Source: Hofstenia miamia (lineage: Eukaryota; Xenacoelomorpha; Acoela; Hofsteniidae). From it: a DNA stretch of 64,000 nt. Each line of letters opens with the position of its first letter. Position 1 is the first letter of the stretch. The position numbers and the translations under genes are program-made. The stretch lies in NCBI GenBank assembly GCA_900660155.1, contig CABFPE010000146.1, positions 718,043 through 782,042 of the forward strand. The letters run 5' to 3'. The notes under the pieces are model-generated. The model was not told where the DNA came from, ran no database searches, and saw only the letters and a list, made by a program, of their open reading frames with translations. Shown here one piece after another: positions 12,851-24,743 of the stretch.

Positions 12851-13942
12851 TATATATATACATTTATATCAGGCACTTTGTCTCAAAACCCAGCATTTAT
12901 ATGTTGTGCTCTGTCTCAAAAGGGTGCTTTGTCTATATACAAATATTTATATGAGGCACTCTGTCTTTTTGAAATTTTCATATGTGAAAATGGTTAGGGT
13001 TTATAAAAGTCTAATATAACCATCCTAATTTTATAAAATATAGACCAATTTATATCAAATGGATGGTGCTTTCACATTATTTGTAATAGACCTGACATGA
13101 TCCTAAATGTGATTTTTTATCAGAATTTTTTAGCCACATTTGTATTATTAAGGTCTACTATAATATATTTTTTATGCTGGATCTTTTCTAAGTAGTGTGC
13201 ACAATTGTATCTTCAATTTGAATATGCCAGTTTCAAAAAAATTCAAAAATTTGCATTTTCTGGTCAAGTAGTTCATGTTTAGAAGGCCATAGTTCAGTCA
13301 GTTTTGATTCAATTTCCAAAGTTTTTACACCATTCAATGTGTAATCAATAGAAATATGTGAAACAATTACTGTTTTTCACTTTCTAAAAAATTGGGGTTT
13401 TGTAACTGAAATATAAATTTCACAAAATTTCGAAAAATATTGTTGCATAGTGCAAGAACTACATTAGATATCTTTTCTGGAGTTGCTTTATTCAATTCTA
13501 CCTCAAATGTTAATTAAGAGGTCTCTTAAAAGCTAAACACTATAGTAAACAGTTCCTGCTATAGTGGAGTAAATGTCTATACAGGCATTGGCCTCCTCAT
13601 TTAAAGGGTTTACTTAAAATGTCCTGCCCATCATATAGTAGGCCATGGTCTGAAAAGTAATCATTCCTACAATTTGGTATCAGGGATATCCTAGAACTAC
13701 CAATAATCCTCAAACAAATCTCGAAATTTAACCTAAGAACACAAAAAATGATAAAAAGACACAGTGCCTGATATAAATGGTTTTTGCCATTTTTTAAAAA
13801 AAATATTACTAACTCATGAAAAAAAATATAATCATATAAGATGAAAAAATTGATTACATTTGTACTACATCAAATTTGGGTGCTCTGTCTCCTTAGAAAT
13901 GGCGCTCTGTTGGCCATATAAATGTATATATATATATGAAGG
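12851..13942. mobile_element. Inverted-repeat element with GTGCTYTGTCTC motifs
   Basis: The left side has TATACATTTATAT followed by GGCACTTTGTCTC (12872). The right side carries the same words inverted: GACACAGTGCC at 13758-13768 followed by an ATATAAAT word, and again ATATAAATGTATA at 13917-13930. Between and around these, a GGCAC/GTGC-TYTGTCT motif recurs at 12872, 12905, 12923, 12954, 13758 (inverted), 13879 and 13902. Subterminal repeated motifs with inverted ends suggest a non-autonomous DNA transposon of about 1.1 kb. No coding potential and no confirmed target duplication. Confidence 0.35.
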
Positions 13943-14430
13943 AAAATTAGATGTGGATAGCTTGTCAACAATTTTGGAGTCACACAGCAATCTCTTTGTT
14001 TTATCAGATGTAGGTGTCACACTGAAGCCAGCCATTGATTTAAGTTTGTGAGATTGTTGAACTGTTCTGTTTAGTGATTTGATTCTCTTGTTAGATGTCA
14101 GTGTCATGTTGGATCCAGCTATTGACATAGGTATACAAATGTGGTATGTTGTGCTTTTGTCCACCAGCATCACATCAGAGCTAGGAATTGAGAATCCAAG
14201 TCAGATGTGTTATGGCTCTCCTTTGGTTTTAACTCCAATATATTTGTGCCTGTGCTGAATGAACTTCTGTACCTCTTCTGCTTTTTATCACTGCACATTT
14301 TGTGGGGATCAACATATTACTTTTCAATAAACATTTTTTGGGTCTTTTTGCTTTATTTGGACTGTTTTGATAATTCATCATTTTCATTCCTAAACAAAAT
14401 GTTAGAACTTAATTCTAACTGAATTTGATC
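13943..14430 (-). other. Open minus-strand stretch, unidentified
   Basis: The minus strand from about 14430 down to 13943 is largely open and encodes a Ser/Lys/Thr-rich, low-complexity protein, including MSIAGSNMTLTSNKRIKS and a similar later stretch SMAGFSVTPTSDKTKR, as if internally repeated. It ends where the inverted-repeat element begins. It may be the start of the decayed reading frame noted at 10300-12840. No family recognised. Confidence 0.25.
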
Positions 14431-14955
14431 ATGCTTATTTTTTATTTACATGCCTGTTTAGGGTGAAATTCATAATAACATGCATCATTATCTCTTTTTA
14501 GTCAAATTTGCTTTTGTCATTGAAAATGACTTATTCAATGCTGATGACATCTCTTTTCAAGTTTTGAAAACATCCAATTTTTCTGTGAGTTAAATAATTG
14601 TAATTGTCTAGGCCTTTCATGATAGTATAACTTCTAGAATAAACCATTTTGTTTTAATAGTAGTGAAGGAAAGCGTGACCCTGTTACATTGGGACATTCT
14701 GAATTTCACATAACACCTATAATTAGCTGTCATGTGGGAATGAGTGGATTCCATTGTACACCATCTAGTGACAAAATATTTTCAACAAAACTAAATTGAG
14801 CAAATAAATTTTTTGATAAATTTTTTATTTTTGATTTCTAGGATTTGGATAAAGTGATATAATTAATTACAAGATATGTTTTTACCAAATTGAATTGACA
14901 CAATAATTTTAAACAATGTTTTTTGCTAATATATTGTAGAATTGCTGGCTGGGAT

Positions 14956-15322
14956 GGTAATTTAACTAGAAAACTAATTGACTCTGCAGAAGGTTTAAGT
15001 AGTGTTCATACAAAAGCAGCCCCAATTCCAGAAGTTAGAATAGCAAAGAACTTATAGATATAACATCAGTAATTAGAATAGCAAAGAACTTATAGATATA
15101 ACATCAGTAATTCATCCAAGTAAGTAGTTACTTTAGGTAAAATCCAAGATGACCAATNGGTAATTTAACTAGAAAACTAATTGACTCTGCAGAAGGTTTA
15201 AGTAGTGTTCATACAAAAGCAGCCCCAATTCCAGAAGTTAGAATAGCAAAGAACTTATAGATATAACATCAGTAATTCATCCAAGTAAGTAGTTACTTTA
15301 GGTAAAATCCAAGATGACCAAT
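14956..15322. repeat. Direct duplication around a single N
   Basis: 14956-15157 is repeated at 15159-15322 with near identity; one undetermined base (15158) separates the copies. The first copy contains an extra internal tandem duplication of about 40 bp (AGAATAGCAAAGAACTTATA occurs twice). The pattern suggests an assembly join between two haplotypes or overlapping contigs rather than a biological duplication. Confidence 0.8.
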
Positions 15323-16350
15323 TTGTATGGCTTCCAGCTGAAGCAAAGTTTCCAGAATGAAGTAAAGTGCTTAACCTGAGTGACTCATGCTACCCTATTT
15401 GTCTCACTTTTAATTTCTATCTCACATTGAAAAATAAAGCATCTCATTTTCATTGTTATTTCTCATCTCACTAGTTAATAGTCTGTAATTACCAGACATT
15501 CGCATTTGCCAACAGCATAGTATCATCACAGTGTTGTATTTTATAAGTGCATGTACATGTTGAACTTCAAACAAGAGGTTTATTATTACCCTATACCTCC
15601 CCTGAGTGACTCTACAATATGTGACATTGTTACCTGACAAATGGGGGGGGGTGGGCTTACACCACATTTGCTATACATTGTTGACTAATGATTAATTTTC
15701 TTATCCATAAAAAATTCCATGAATTTCTATTGCTTAGCTAGACATGTACATAATGTAACTCATTTTTTGAGGAATCTATAAATTTTATGAGTTTATAATC
15801 TTTTAACTGTTCAATTGTTTTATTTACTATCACCCAAATAAGCTTTACTAGAATAATACTGTTAAGGTGGACTTTCTATTGAAAATAATAATGATTCTAT
15901 GGCAATTACTTTCTGTTTATCTCATACTGTTATAAATATGCATATATTTCAAAAAGAATTGTTGATTTTTTATGCAGCTTTGGTAGAAGTAGACTTTGTT
16001 TTTTACTTTTTATCTTGATTTTATATTTTATTTAAAAGTATGTGTTTCTAAATTTGTTTGCATAGTTAAAGGGCACCCAGACAGGAGACTGCTTTGCTGG
16101 CATTTTGCCTTAACCTAGGTTAGGTATGCAGTTAGGGTTTTAGTTGTACTGCATTTCATTTGTAATTAAAATTGACCTTTATTGGTATCACCAAAATTGA
16201 TGAGAAATGCACTGAATGTATGTTTTTTAATTAGCACATAGGTTTCACTCACTGCACCCAAGACTTAGGGCTTCTTTATTCTTTATCTTAAATAAGGCTC
16301 TAGTATTATATGAGTCTTTCTTTTTGTTTTCTGTAGGATTGCTCACTGAT
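15323..16350. other. No gene identified
   Basis: AT-rich sequence without recognised coding or repeat structure. The stretch immediately upstream of the Gypsy fossil could be its 5' end, but no LTR pair was found. Confidence 0.35.
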
Positions 16351-19290
16351 TTCATACATGGTGACCACTGCAGGACCCTGAATACAAGTATTGTTTTATA
16401 AGTAACTATACTGCTGTCAGAGGAAGCTATGATGTAACCCCCAAGATGATGTTGAACCCTACAAGAAGAGATAGAACCTTACCACAACTGGTGCACAGTT
16501 GAGATTACCACTTTCAGTACTATCAAGAATTCCAAAATTTTTTTTAGAATTGCACAATCTACTCTACCAAACCTAGTTTTAGATATGTCAGTTAAGTTGT
16601 TAAAACAAAGCTCCTTTAACTTCTAAGAACAAGAATACCAAACACTAGAAGTCACAAATCTAAAGGAACCCCTGAAAAACCTATTCAAACCCCACCCACA
16701 TCACAAGATGATTGCTCTAAAGAAGAGCTCCATGCTGAAATCACTCTCTTAAAAAACCAAATAACTGAGTTGAAAGAGAAAATTGACTTAATACAGGTTG
16801 AAAATTGCAGACATTTCAATCAGATCCAAAAGGAAAACAATTTACTTAGAACAGAAATATTAAATTTAAACTAAGAAAAAGATGCATTAATAGTAAATTG
16901 CAATGAGCTCAAAAAGAAAAACTGCAATATCCTTGTACAGTATCAAACACTTGAAGATAAAATGAAGATCTTCAAAAACAAATTGATACAGCAAACTGGG
17001 AACAGTTTAAATTGCTCCAGTTGAACATGAAGTTAATTAAGCAGGTCAAAAAATGCAGCATATAGAACATTCAAGCACAGGAAGCAGAAAGTATTTCATT
17101 ACACCAAATAAAAAACACTAAGAACCAGCAAACTGATTTAAAGGCCTATCAGAATATATTAGCAGTGCTAAAAACTCCTGAGATTGCTAAAAAAAATGTT
17201 TTAATTAACAAAAATATAGTACATTGTGTACACTAGTCCACTGCTATCATATATAATAATTTCTCACACACAATGCCAATTACCATTGCTGATAATACAC
17301 CACCAAGGGCTCAGTCCCCTAAACACAATTTAAATGATCCATTAATATCCTATTAAATGAAAAATTAGACATAATGAAAGTAAACTAAAGGCTATCAAAA
17401 GCCCCACAACAAACAAAAAATCATACTGCTCAAACTTGCTCCTTAAACAGTTGATGAAAACTTGAAGATAAGAATATCACCAAGATCATTCTCAGGTAAA
17501 GTTGATGGAACCTTGCCTACAATTCAAGAATTGTTCTTTTCTTTTGAGCAAAATCTAATTGTCCAATATGCTTGTCAAGGGCCCACACTTGTGCAATTCC
17601 CAGGTTTTCTTACAAGAGAAGTATATAATTACTAGTTACACTTAATAGAATCATAAAATCTGAATACAAATTGTTAACTCAAAACTTTTATTACTACTTC
17701 AATACTCCTATAGCATGCAACCAATATAACATACTTCTCAACAACACCATATATAAAAAAATGAGGATATAGAGGAATATATTCTCCAAGTTGAGTGTCT
17801 TTACAGATTGAGCAGAATTTTGTGAGAATACTCATCACATGATCTGATAGACATATCACTTACAGCATGACACTTCCAATCTGAACAGAAATGCAGTCCA
17901 GAGGATAAACTTTCCATATTTATCAAGAAAGCCATTGAAACAAAGCTTCAAATTGATAATTACACTAAAATTCCAAACCAAATAAAATTGGTAATCATTT
18001 TCCTAATTTCACAACTAAAAACAATAAATCCTTGTCAAAAATTCCATTTATGCAAGTTGAAACTAAAATTGATTCTGAACACAATCTGCTGAAAAACTCC
18101 AAAAGCCAGTAACCTAAATAAAATACATTGTATGAAATACAGACAATTGTCCTAATTGTAAAAAAACAATTCATCTTGTTGCTGATGAAGGTTGCTTTTA
18201 CACAGATGACAGTGACAAATAAAATTCTGAATCTGAAGAGGATTTAAACTATTAAGAGCAACAGCTCCAAGATGTGCAGGAAAGCTCCTTGTGACAACCA
18301 TGTTAAACAAGAACACCATACTATTTGCTGAAAAAACTCTGAAACAATTTAACCTAAAAAATACATTGTAGGAAATGCAAACAAAATGACACACCAGTCC
18401 TAATTATAAAAAATTCACCTTATTACTGAGGAAGGTTGTTTTTACACAGACAACAGCAACATTTACAAATAATATTCTGAAAATGAAGAGGATTTACCCT
18501 ATTAAGAGCACCAACTCCCAGCCATGTAGGAACAGTTCTTGTAACAAGCAAACCTGTCACCATAAATGGAATGGTTCTACAAGCAAACAATAGGTACAGG
18601 AACATCAGTATCAATAACAGTGGATGCCTGTGGATACTAAGGCATTAATTGAAGAATTAGAATTCTCCATTTCCAACAAAAAGTTCAACTATGACTCCCT
18701 TGTTGTTGATACAACCAATCATGCACTACTGTATGAATTACTCTTAGGTAAAGATTTTTTGGAGAAATACTGGTGCATCATTGACTTTATGGATTATTCA
18801 ACAACTTGGAATTTACAATTACTAATAAAAATTCTTCCATGATACTCTTATTGTTGATACAACCAACCACACCTTACCCCACAAATTAATACTAGGTAAA
18901 GACTTCCTGGAAAATTACCAATGCATTATAAATTTTCATAACAAAATACCTACCATAAATCCAAATTAAAAACATTTTAACACATATTCAAACAATCAGT
19001 AATCAAACAATAACATTGCATCCTGTCAATACCATTAAAATGGAACCATTTAGCTGGCATTTCATTACATTAGAATTGAAACAACCTCTTTAGTGTGATA
19101 TTGTCATTGATAGTATACAGGGTTTGAATTCAAAGAAAGTTGTGATTTTATCATCAACATTAAAAAGTCATGAAAATAGAGTTAAATTTGCTATTTTAAA
19201 TAAAAGTTGAAATTTTTTTACCATAACACCATCTAATATTAAAATTTTTGCATCTCCTATTGTTAAAGTTGTAGAAACCAAAGTCGTATT
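16350..19290 (+). mobile_element. Gypsy-type LTR retrotransposon fossil (gag and protease parts)
   Basis: Plus-strand fragments show a coiled-coil Gln/Lys/Glu-rich gag-like region (about 16640-17000), a gag core-like segment (about 17440-17600), a Cys-rich segment (about 18140-18500) and an aspartic-protease-like segment (about 18624-18930) with LLLGKDFLEKYWCIIDF, typical of the C-terminal half of a Ty3/Gypsy protease. The Cys-rich and protease-like segments each occur twice in tandem. No reverse transcriptase, integrase or LTR pair was seen, so the copy is partial. It is broken, with well over ten breaks, and looks old. Confidence 0.5.
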
Positions 19291-19475
19291 TTTTAATGAC
19301 CTATTTTTAGCATCGTATTTTTTATTTCGTATTTCATTAGCATCATTTCCAATAACTTTGTATTCCAAAAGCATCATTTCCAATAATTTTGTATTCCAGT
19401 AATTTCATATTCCACTAGTGTTGTATTCTAATAGCATCATTTCCAATAATTTCGTATTTTTTAATTTCATATCAA
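19291..19475 (-). repeat. 15/16-bp minisatellite (inverted copy)
   Basis: Read on the minus strand, units of 15-16 bp recur (GGAATACAAAATTATT, GGAAATGATGCTATT and variants), about eight to ten units. The same kind of units occurs in the opposite orientation at 29330-29455. The two arrays bracket the whole repeat-rich block between them. Confidence 0.65.
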
Positions 19476-19619
19476 ATATATGACTTAAACATGTTGTTGC
19501 CTTGATATGATTCCTAGTATAATTTATATTAGAACACCTTTTTATGAAACCTTAATCCACTAGATCTGGTATTTAATTAAATCTGTCAAGTTCTGTCAAG
19601 AAGATTACAGTCTGCTTTC

Positions 19620-19650
<31 letters not shown>

Positions 19651-20104
19651 CCTAGTGTGTATCTTTGAATAACATTTTTTGGTACTCATTGATGTATGCT
19701 GGCATTAAGTGTATTTCAACATTAAAAGGTAAAGTTAGTACCTTCAATGTTCTGGATAGTAGCAAGACTGTCAAAATCCAGAAAAATGTTAATTTTTAGT
19801 TAACTTTTGAAATCAATATGGATATCATTCAACAGCTTGTAGGGTCAAAATATACTTTATAAATATTTTTCTATTCAGGGTAAAATAATTACAAAGGCTG
19901 TGCACCCCATTGGAATTGATTTCAACTGAAATCGCAAATTAAATAAAAATGAATTATGAACTATGGTTTGATTATTATAAAATATATTAGTAAAACAAGA
20001 TTTGAATATTTTCCAAATATGTATTTAATAGGTGTATCATTTAAATTAAATGAAAAAATTCAGACTAAAAATTCTAAATATTGTGCAATAAACTATTGCC
20101 ATAT
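19476..20104. repeat. AT-rich spacer with (TA)n and a dispersed repeat copy
   Basis: 19624-19650 is a (TA)n run. 19651-19737, starting CCTAGTGTGTATC, is a direct, roughly 78% similar copy of 28160-28248. The remainder carries no recognised feature. Confidence 0.6.
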
Positions 20105-20180
20105 TGATTCAGTGAGATTTGAACTCACAATTTCTGGGTGCGCTATAATTTGTTCCGACTGGTTATGGTCACTATCAGCC
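20105..20180 (-). ncRNA. tRNA-like sequence E (SINE head or tRNA pseudogene)
   Basis: On the minus strand, GTGAG-TTCAAAT-CTCAC forms a perfect 5-bp T-arm with a 7-nt loop, followed by TGAATCA. Upstream, TAACCAGTCGG fits the pol III A box and AGTTCAAATCT fits the B box. The anticodon arm is not regular. It overlaps the left end of the ~1.1-kb repeat. Confidence 0.4.
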
Positions 20181-20756
20181 AAAAGCATCAAAACAAAAAC
20201 AAATAATATTATTTAAAATTATAGTTTACTTACTTTAGTAGTAATTTATAAAATATATATTTGCAATTTTTAATAAAAATGCGAAATATTTGTTAGATAA
20301 TTATTTTAATACGCATTGAGACCACAATTAAGCCTTAACTTTAGAGCTTCTTGGAATTTTAATTTATTATATAGAAAATCAGTACAAGTTAATTATTGCA
20401 CATATGATTTTAATCTTAGGACCTTAAACTAATGATGCTAAAATTAAAATAATCTTGCTTTTGCTGGCACTTATGCTAAATTTCAGTTAATTTATCAATA
20501 GTGCAGCAATTAAAGATTATCATTGTCATCACAACTTTTGTTCTTTAAAATAATTCATTAAAATTTATTAATAGTGTAATTCTTTAATTCATTAATTTAA
20601 TGTATTAATATACATAAAATTATAAATGATGCTGCTTTCTTGTGCATTTTTATCCTTTTCATTTATTTTACATTTGCGTGATTTTCAAATACCGCTTATT
20701 AATATTACTATATAGAATTGCTAGCTATTCAGTTTTTGAGAGAGATATTTTGTTCT

Positions 20757-20853
20757 NNNNNNNNNNNNNNNNNNNNNNNNNNNNNNNNNNNNNNNNNNNN
20801 NNNNNNNNNNNNNNNNNNNNNNNNNNNNNNNNNNNNNNNNNNNNNNNNNNNNN
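20757..20853. other. Assembly gap (97 N) with duplicated flanks
   Basis: The 67 bp before the gap (20690-20756) recur almost exactly after it (20854-20919, differing at GAATTGCTAGC versus GAATTCTAGC). The gap is probably an unmerged contig overlap, not missing sequence. Confidence 0.9.
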
Positions 20854-21118
20854 TACCGCTTATTAATATTACTATATAGAATTCTAGCTATTCAGTTTTT
20901 GAGAGAGATATTTTGTTCTCGCTCTTAATGTGATTTGCTTGCTTTGACAGTTCTTCATTATATTCTACTAATATTTGTTTTCAAAAAACTTTTTATTGAA
21001 TAAAATCATTTACAAATTAAAAATTTAAAATGTAAACGACAAACTAACTAAAATATAGATACATAATAGAATATAGTTTCCATATTGTAAGTATAATACA
21101 AAAAAATTATTGCCTCTA

Positions 21119-21189
21119 TGATTCAGTGAGATTCGAACTCACATGGTCTGTACAAAGGTACAGCTGTGTTATTCTTACACTACGAATCA
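21119..21189 (-). ncRNA. tRNA-like sequence A
   Basis: The minus strand folds as a cloverleaf of 71 nt. It has a 7-bp acceptor (TGATTCG with TGAATCA, one G-T pair), a 4-bp D stem (GTGT/ACAC), a 5-bp anticodon stem (CTGTA/TACAG) and a perfect 5-bp T stem (GTGAG/CTCAC) with loop TTCGAAT. The anticodon loop has 6 nt instead of 7, and the D loop lacks the usual GG. The 5' half CGTAGTGTA resembles the head of tRNA-Val or -Asp. I read it as tRNA-derived and probably not a decoding tRNA. Confidence 0.5.
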
Positions 21190-21428
21190 GAATGTAGATA
21201 TTGTACAACGCCAATAAAATGTTTCTTATACTTTCACAAAAAAATCAAAAACGAGCATAAAAATATATTTATGTTTACTTTCGCTGCTTTTTCTATATAA
21301 AAACATTTCTCTGCAAGAAGATAACCCTTTTTCGCTTTGATTAATTCCATTCCAAAATTTATAATTATAATTTGGCTATTTGACAGTGACTAGTCATTGG
21401 CGGATGATGCCGTTGGCTGAAAGATCCT

Positions 21429-22168
21429 GATACCCGAATAACACGTTATGACTCTTCATGACTCCGAACAAAAAAGGGTAAAACCACTCGGCTAGAAAGC
21501 TTGTGAGCGAATGAATATATTTTCGTTTTATAATTAAATGTTTGATATACACACATCTCCATCTGATGAGAAAAAATAGTAATATTCTTTGTGTAAACAA
21601 AATCTACGCTCATTAGGACTATTTGGCTTACAAATAAGAGTTGAACTCGGTCATATGCGTTTGGTCTAATAATGTCAAATTGTTATAAAATATTTATTTA
21701 CTATTTTTTGTTTAAATCAAATTTTAAAATTTAATAGAGATTAAGTTTTTACTTTTTAAAAAATTTTTTATAATTCAAATGGTCATTTTACATTTTGAAA
21801 GAAACCATGTCAAACGCATGCTATTTGAATTCGAATTTCCGTTGTTTTAAAGGTATGTAGTTATATATTCTGTGTGAAGTAGTTATAAAAATTTTTAAAC
21901 ATTATGAATTTATCGAATGTTTCTTCTTAATTCATTTTTGTTTTTTGTTTCACTATCAACTACTGTTTATGTTATTGGATAAAAATAGAAATTGGTGTTT
22001 CATGTATTTTGTTCTTATATTCTAAAACTCAATACACTTTGTACGCTGAATCAAACTTATGGTTATTCATACGTAATAATATTTTTTCATTTATAAATTA
22101 TTTTTCCCCATTCTGCTTAGTAATAATTTAATTAAAGCATGTATCAATTATATCATATGATACTGATA
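21429..22168. other. No feature identified
   Basis: AT-rich sequence between the repeat copy and the 118-bp array, with no recognised coding or RNA feature. Confidence 0.4.
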
Positions 22169-22890
22169 ATCCGTTTTCAAGTAAGCACAAAAGATATATT
22201 TTTATAACTTTCATGAAAAATACGAATTTACCATCTTTTATAACGATATTTTAAAAATTGTAATTTGGTGAAAGGTATATTTTATTGTAATTTAACCAGA
22301 TGAAATTTTTACTAATTTTTACATGCCTTCATGAAAAAAATACGAATTTACTACNNNNTAATCCGTTTTCAAGTAAACACAAAAGATATATTTTTATAAT
22401 TTTCATGAAAAATACGAATTTACCATCTTTTATAACGATATTTTGAAAATTGTAATTTGGTGAATGGTATATTTTATTGTAATTTAACCAGATGAAATTC
22501 TTACTAATTTTTACATGATTCATGAAAAACACGAATTTACCATCTTTTATAATGATATTTTGAAAATTGTAATATATGTGAATGGTATATTTTATTGTAA
22601 TTTAACCAGATGAAAGTCTTACAAATTTTTACATGTTTCATGAAAAACACGAATTTACCATCTTTTATAATGATATTTTGAAAATTGTAATATACATGAA
22701 TGGTATATTTTATTGTAATTTAACCAGATGAAATTCTTACTAATTTTTACATGATTCATGAAAAACACGAATTTACCCTCTTTTATAATGATATTTTGAA
22801 AATTTTAATATAAGTGAATGGTATATTTTATTGCAATTTAACCAGATGAAATTCTTACTAATTTTTACATATTTCATGAAAAACACATGA
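22169..22890. repeat. ~118-bp tandem array with a small gap
   Basis: The word CATGAAAAA.ACGAATTTAC recurs at about 22215, 22335, 22405, 22523, 22641 and 22759; the last four are 118 bp apart. Each unit also holds GGTATATTTTATTG and AACCAGATGAAA. Four N lie at 22355-22358, and the sequence after them repeats that starting at 22169, so the copy number is uncertain at that join. Confidence 0.8.
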
Positions 22891-22976
22891 TATTTCTAAC
22901 TAATGATAAAAGTGAAAGTGAATTTTTATTTTGTAATTTTTTATGTTAATAAATATTTAATTTAATTAATTTAAAT

Positions 22977-23297
22977 TTATCTGGAATTACATGTAACATC
23001 TATCACTGCTAATTTTGAAATAAATTCCAATTCTCTGATTTTTCCTAGTTTGATACTGATAATATGTATTTGTGAAAACCAAGTGATTTTNATGAATTCA
23101 ATCATTTGTTCACTTGTGAGGTTTCCCTCTGTAAATGGGATATGATGAAAGTTGCGCTTGTACCAGTTAAAAGATTTTTGTATATGACATGGGAGATGGT
23201 CAAACACTTCTTTTGAATGGCGTACTGTTAGAATATAAAGTTTTTCGTCAATTAAAATCAACACCTCCTTGATATAATAAATACAATTGTATGCCAT
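22977..23297 (-). pseudogene. Fragment of an uncharacterised selfish-element ORF
   Basis: The minus strand is open for 106 codons (one N inside). Features include FDHLPCHIQKSFNWYKRNFH and IPFTEGNLTSEQMIEF. I recall this W..RNFHGIPW..G pattern from uncharacterised proteins of repetitive elements in invertebrates, but cannot name the family with confidence. It is flanked by the 118-bp array and the ~1.1-kb repeat and has no visible gene context. It looks like a partial copy. Confidence 0.3.
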
Positions 23298-23996
23298 CCC
23301 ACATACTTCGAATAACAGTTATGGTCACTATCAGCCAAAAGCATCAAAACAAAAACAAATAATATTATTTAAAATTATAGTTTACTTACTTTAGTAGTAA
23401 TTTATAAAATATATATTTGCAATTTTTAATAAAAATTTGAAATATTTGTTAGATAATTATTTTAATACGCATTGAGACCACAATTAAGCCTTAACTTTAG
23501 AGCTTCTTGGAATTTTAATTTATTATATAGAAAATCAGTACAAGTTAATTATTGCACATATGATTTTAATCTTAGGACCTTAAACTAATGATGCTAAAAT
23601 TAAAATAATCTTGCTTTTGCTGGCACTTATGCTAAATTTCAGTTAATTTATCAATAGTGCAGCAATTAAAGATTATCATTGTCATTGCAACTTTTGTTCT
23701 TTAAAATAATTCATTAAAATTTATTAATAGTGTAATTCTTTAATTCATTAATTTAATGTATTAATATACATAAAATTATAAATGATGCTGCTTTCTTGTG
23801 CATTTTTATCCTTTTCATTTATTTTACATTTGCGTGATTTTCAAATACCGCTTATTAATATTACTATATAGAATTCTAGCTATTCAGTTTTTGAGAGAGA
23901 TATTTTGTTCTTGCTCTTAATGTGATTTGCTTGCTTTGACAGTTCTTCATTATTGTTATTACACAGATTAATTAGTTTGTAGAACCCATTGTTTTA

Positions 23997-24671
23997 ATGG
24001 TACAACAGAAACAACTGAATAGTGTGTTGAACAAAGAGGATGGAAGTACTCATCTGATTCAGTGCACTGGTCCTGGACATGATGGCCAAAGCTGCATTGC
24101 GTGGGTTTCAGTCTGGCTACCGAAAAAGATACCGCGAGACTTTCTTAATCGTGACTTTTTCTGTGGCTTCTGTTCTGCCTCTATTGTACAAAAATTGCAA
24201 GCTGAAAAAACTCCTCCCATTTCTCCATTTGAACCAAATTACGCTGAAATTGCCAAAAACGTTGCGACTGAACAAGAAGAACAAAAACGCAGAGCATGTA
24301 GTATAATTATTTCTGGTACAAAAAAGTCATCCAATGAATCTGCATTGATATCAACAATTGCAAACGCAGCCGCCGTTAACCTTAATACTCAAGATATTCA
24401 AAAAGTAACTCGTATAGGAAAAGAAAATAATCATGGTTTTACATTATTGCACGTTAAACTCTCAACTGAGGCCCTGAAGTGGCAGTTAATCAGAGCCAGC
24501 AAGTCTTTGAAAAAGTCTTCTGATTACAGTGAAGTCTATATAAACCCTGATTTAACAAAATCCGAGAGGGAGGAGCAGAAAAGATTGCGAGACACTTTAA
24601 AGCAAACCAGATTGAATGATCCCAATGGAAAATATCAAATCAAAAAAGGAATTATCGTGAAGACTTTATGA
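23997..24671 (+). CDS. LINE ORF1 protein, zinc-finger plus ORF1p C-terminal domain
   Basis: A 224-residue protein starting at ATG 23997. The N-terminus has a PHD-like metal-binding pattern: C23, H28, C33, then C56-x2-C59 within FFCGFC. Residues about 75-100 are Glu/Lys-rich. The C-terminal half (about 98-224) resembles the nucleic-acid-binding region of LINE ORF1 proteins; VYINPDLTKSEREEQKRLRD near residues 181-200 matches the conserved strand-helix block there. In this family ORF1p binds element RNA in the cytoplasmic RNP. It ends in TTA-UGA-CUA, and ORF2 continues in the same frame, so a longer ORF1-ORF2 protein is possible. Confidence 0.8.
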   Translation: MVQQKQLNSVLNKEDGSTHLIQCTGPGHDGQSCIAWVSVWLPKKIPRDFLNRDFFCGFCSASIVQKLQAEKTPPISPFEPNYAEIAKNVATEQEEQKRRACSIIISGTKKSSNESALISTIANAAAVNLNTQDIQKVTRIGKENNHGFTLLHVKLSTEALKWQLIRASKSLKKSSDYSEVYINPDLTKSEREEQKRLRDTLKQTRLNDPNGKYQIKKGIIVKTL

Positions 24672-24674
24672 CTA
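24669..24674 (+). promoter_or_regulatory. Candidate UGA-CUA stop-readthrough site
   Basis: The ORF1 stop UGA is followed directly by CUA, and the downstream frame (24 codons to the first ATG, then all of ORF2) is open. UGA-CUA is an established leaky-stop context in some viral and animal genes. Nearby ATGs at 24668 and 24676 are in other frames and soon hit stops, so they would not start ORF2. Function here is inferred. Confidence 0.5.
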
Positions 24675-24743
24675 AATGACAACTGTGCAGCATATAAAGC
24701 ACCAAAATTTCTTCTTCTCAATGCTCAATCATTGAAGAAAAAC

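Larger units (their letters stand above)
20162..21428. repeat. ~1.1-kb repeat unit, copy 1 (empty site)
   Basis: This unit matches 23318-27730 almost throughout, except that it lacks the 3.35-kb LINE. It starts GTTATGGTCACTATCAGCC and ends GGCTGAAAGATCCT; the ends are imperfect inverted repeats (TCAGCCAAAAGCATCA versus TCAGCCAACGGCATCA), which suggests a non-autonomous DNA transposon. It contains tRNA-like sequence A. Its apparent length is inflated by an assembly gap with duplicated flanks. At 20953-20970 it shows the site that in copy 2 is occupied by the LINE. Confidence 0.7.
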
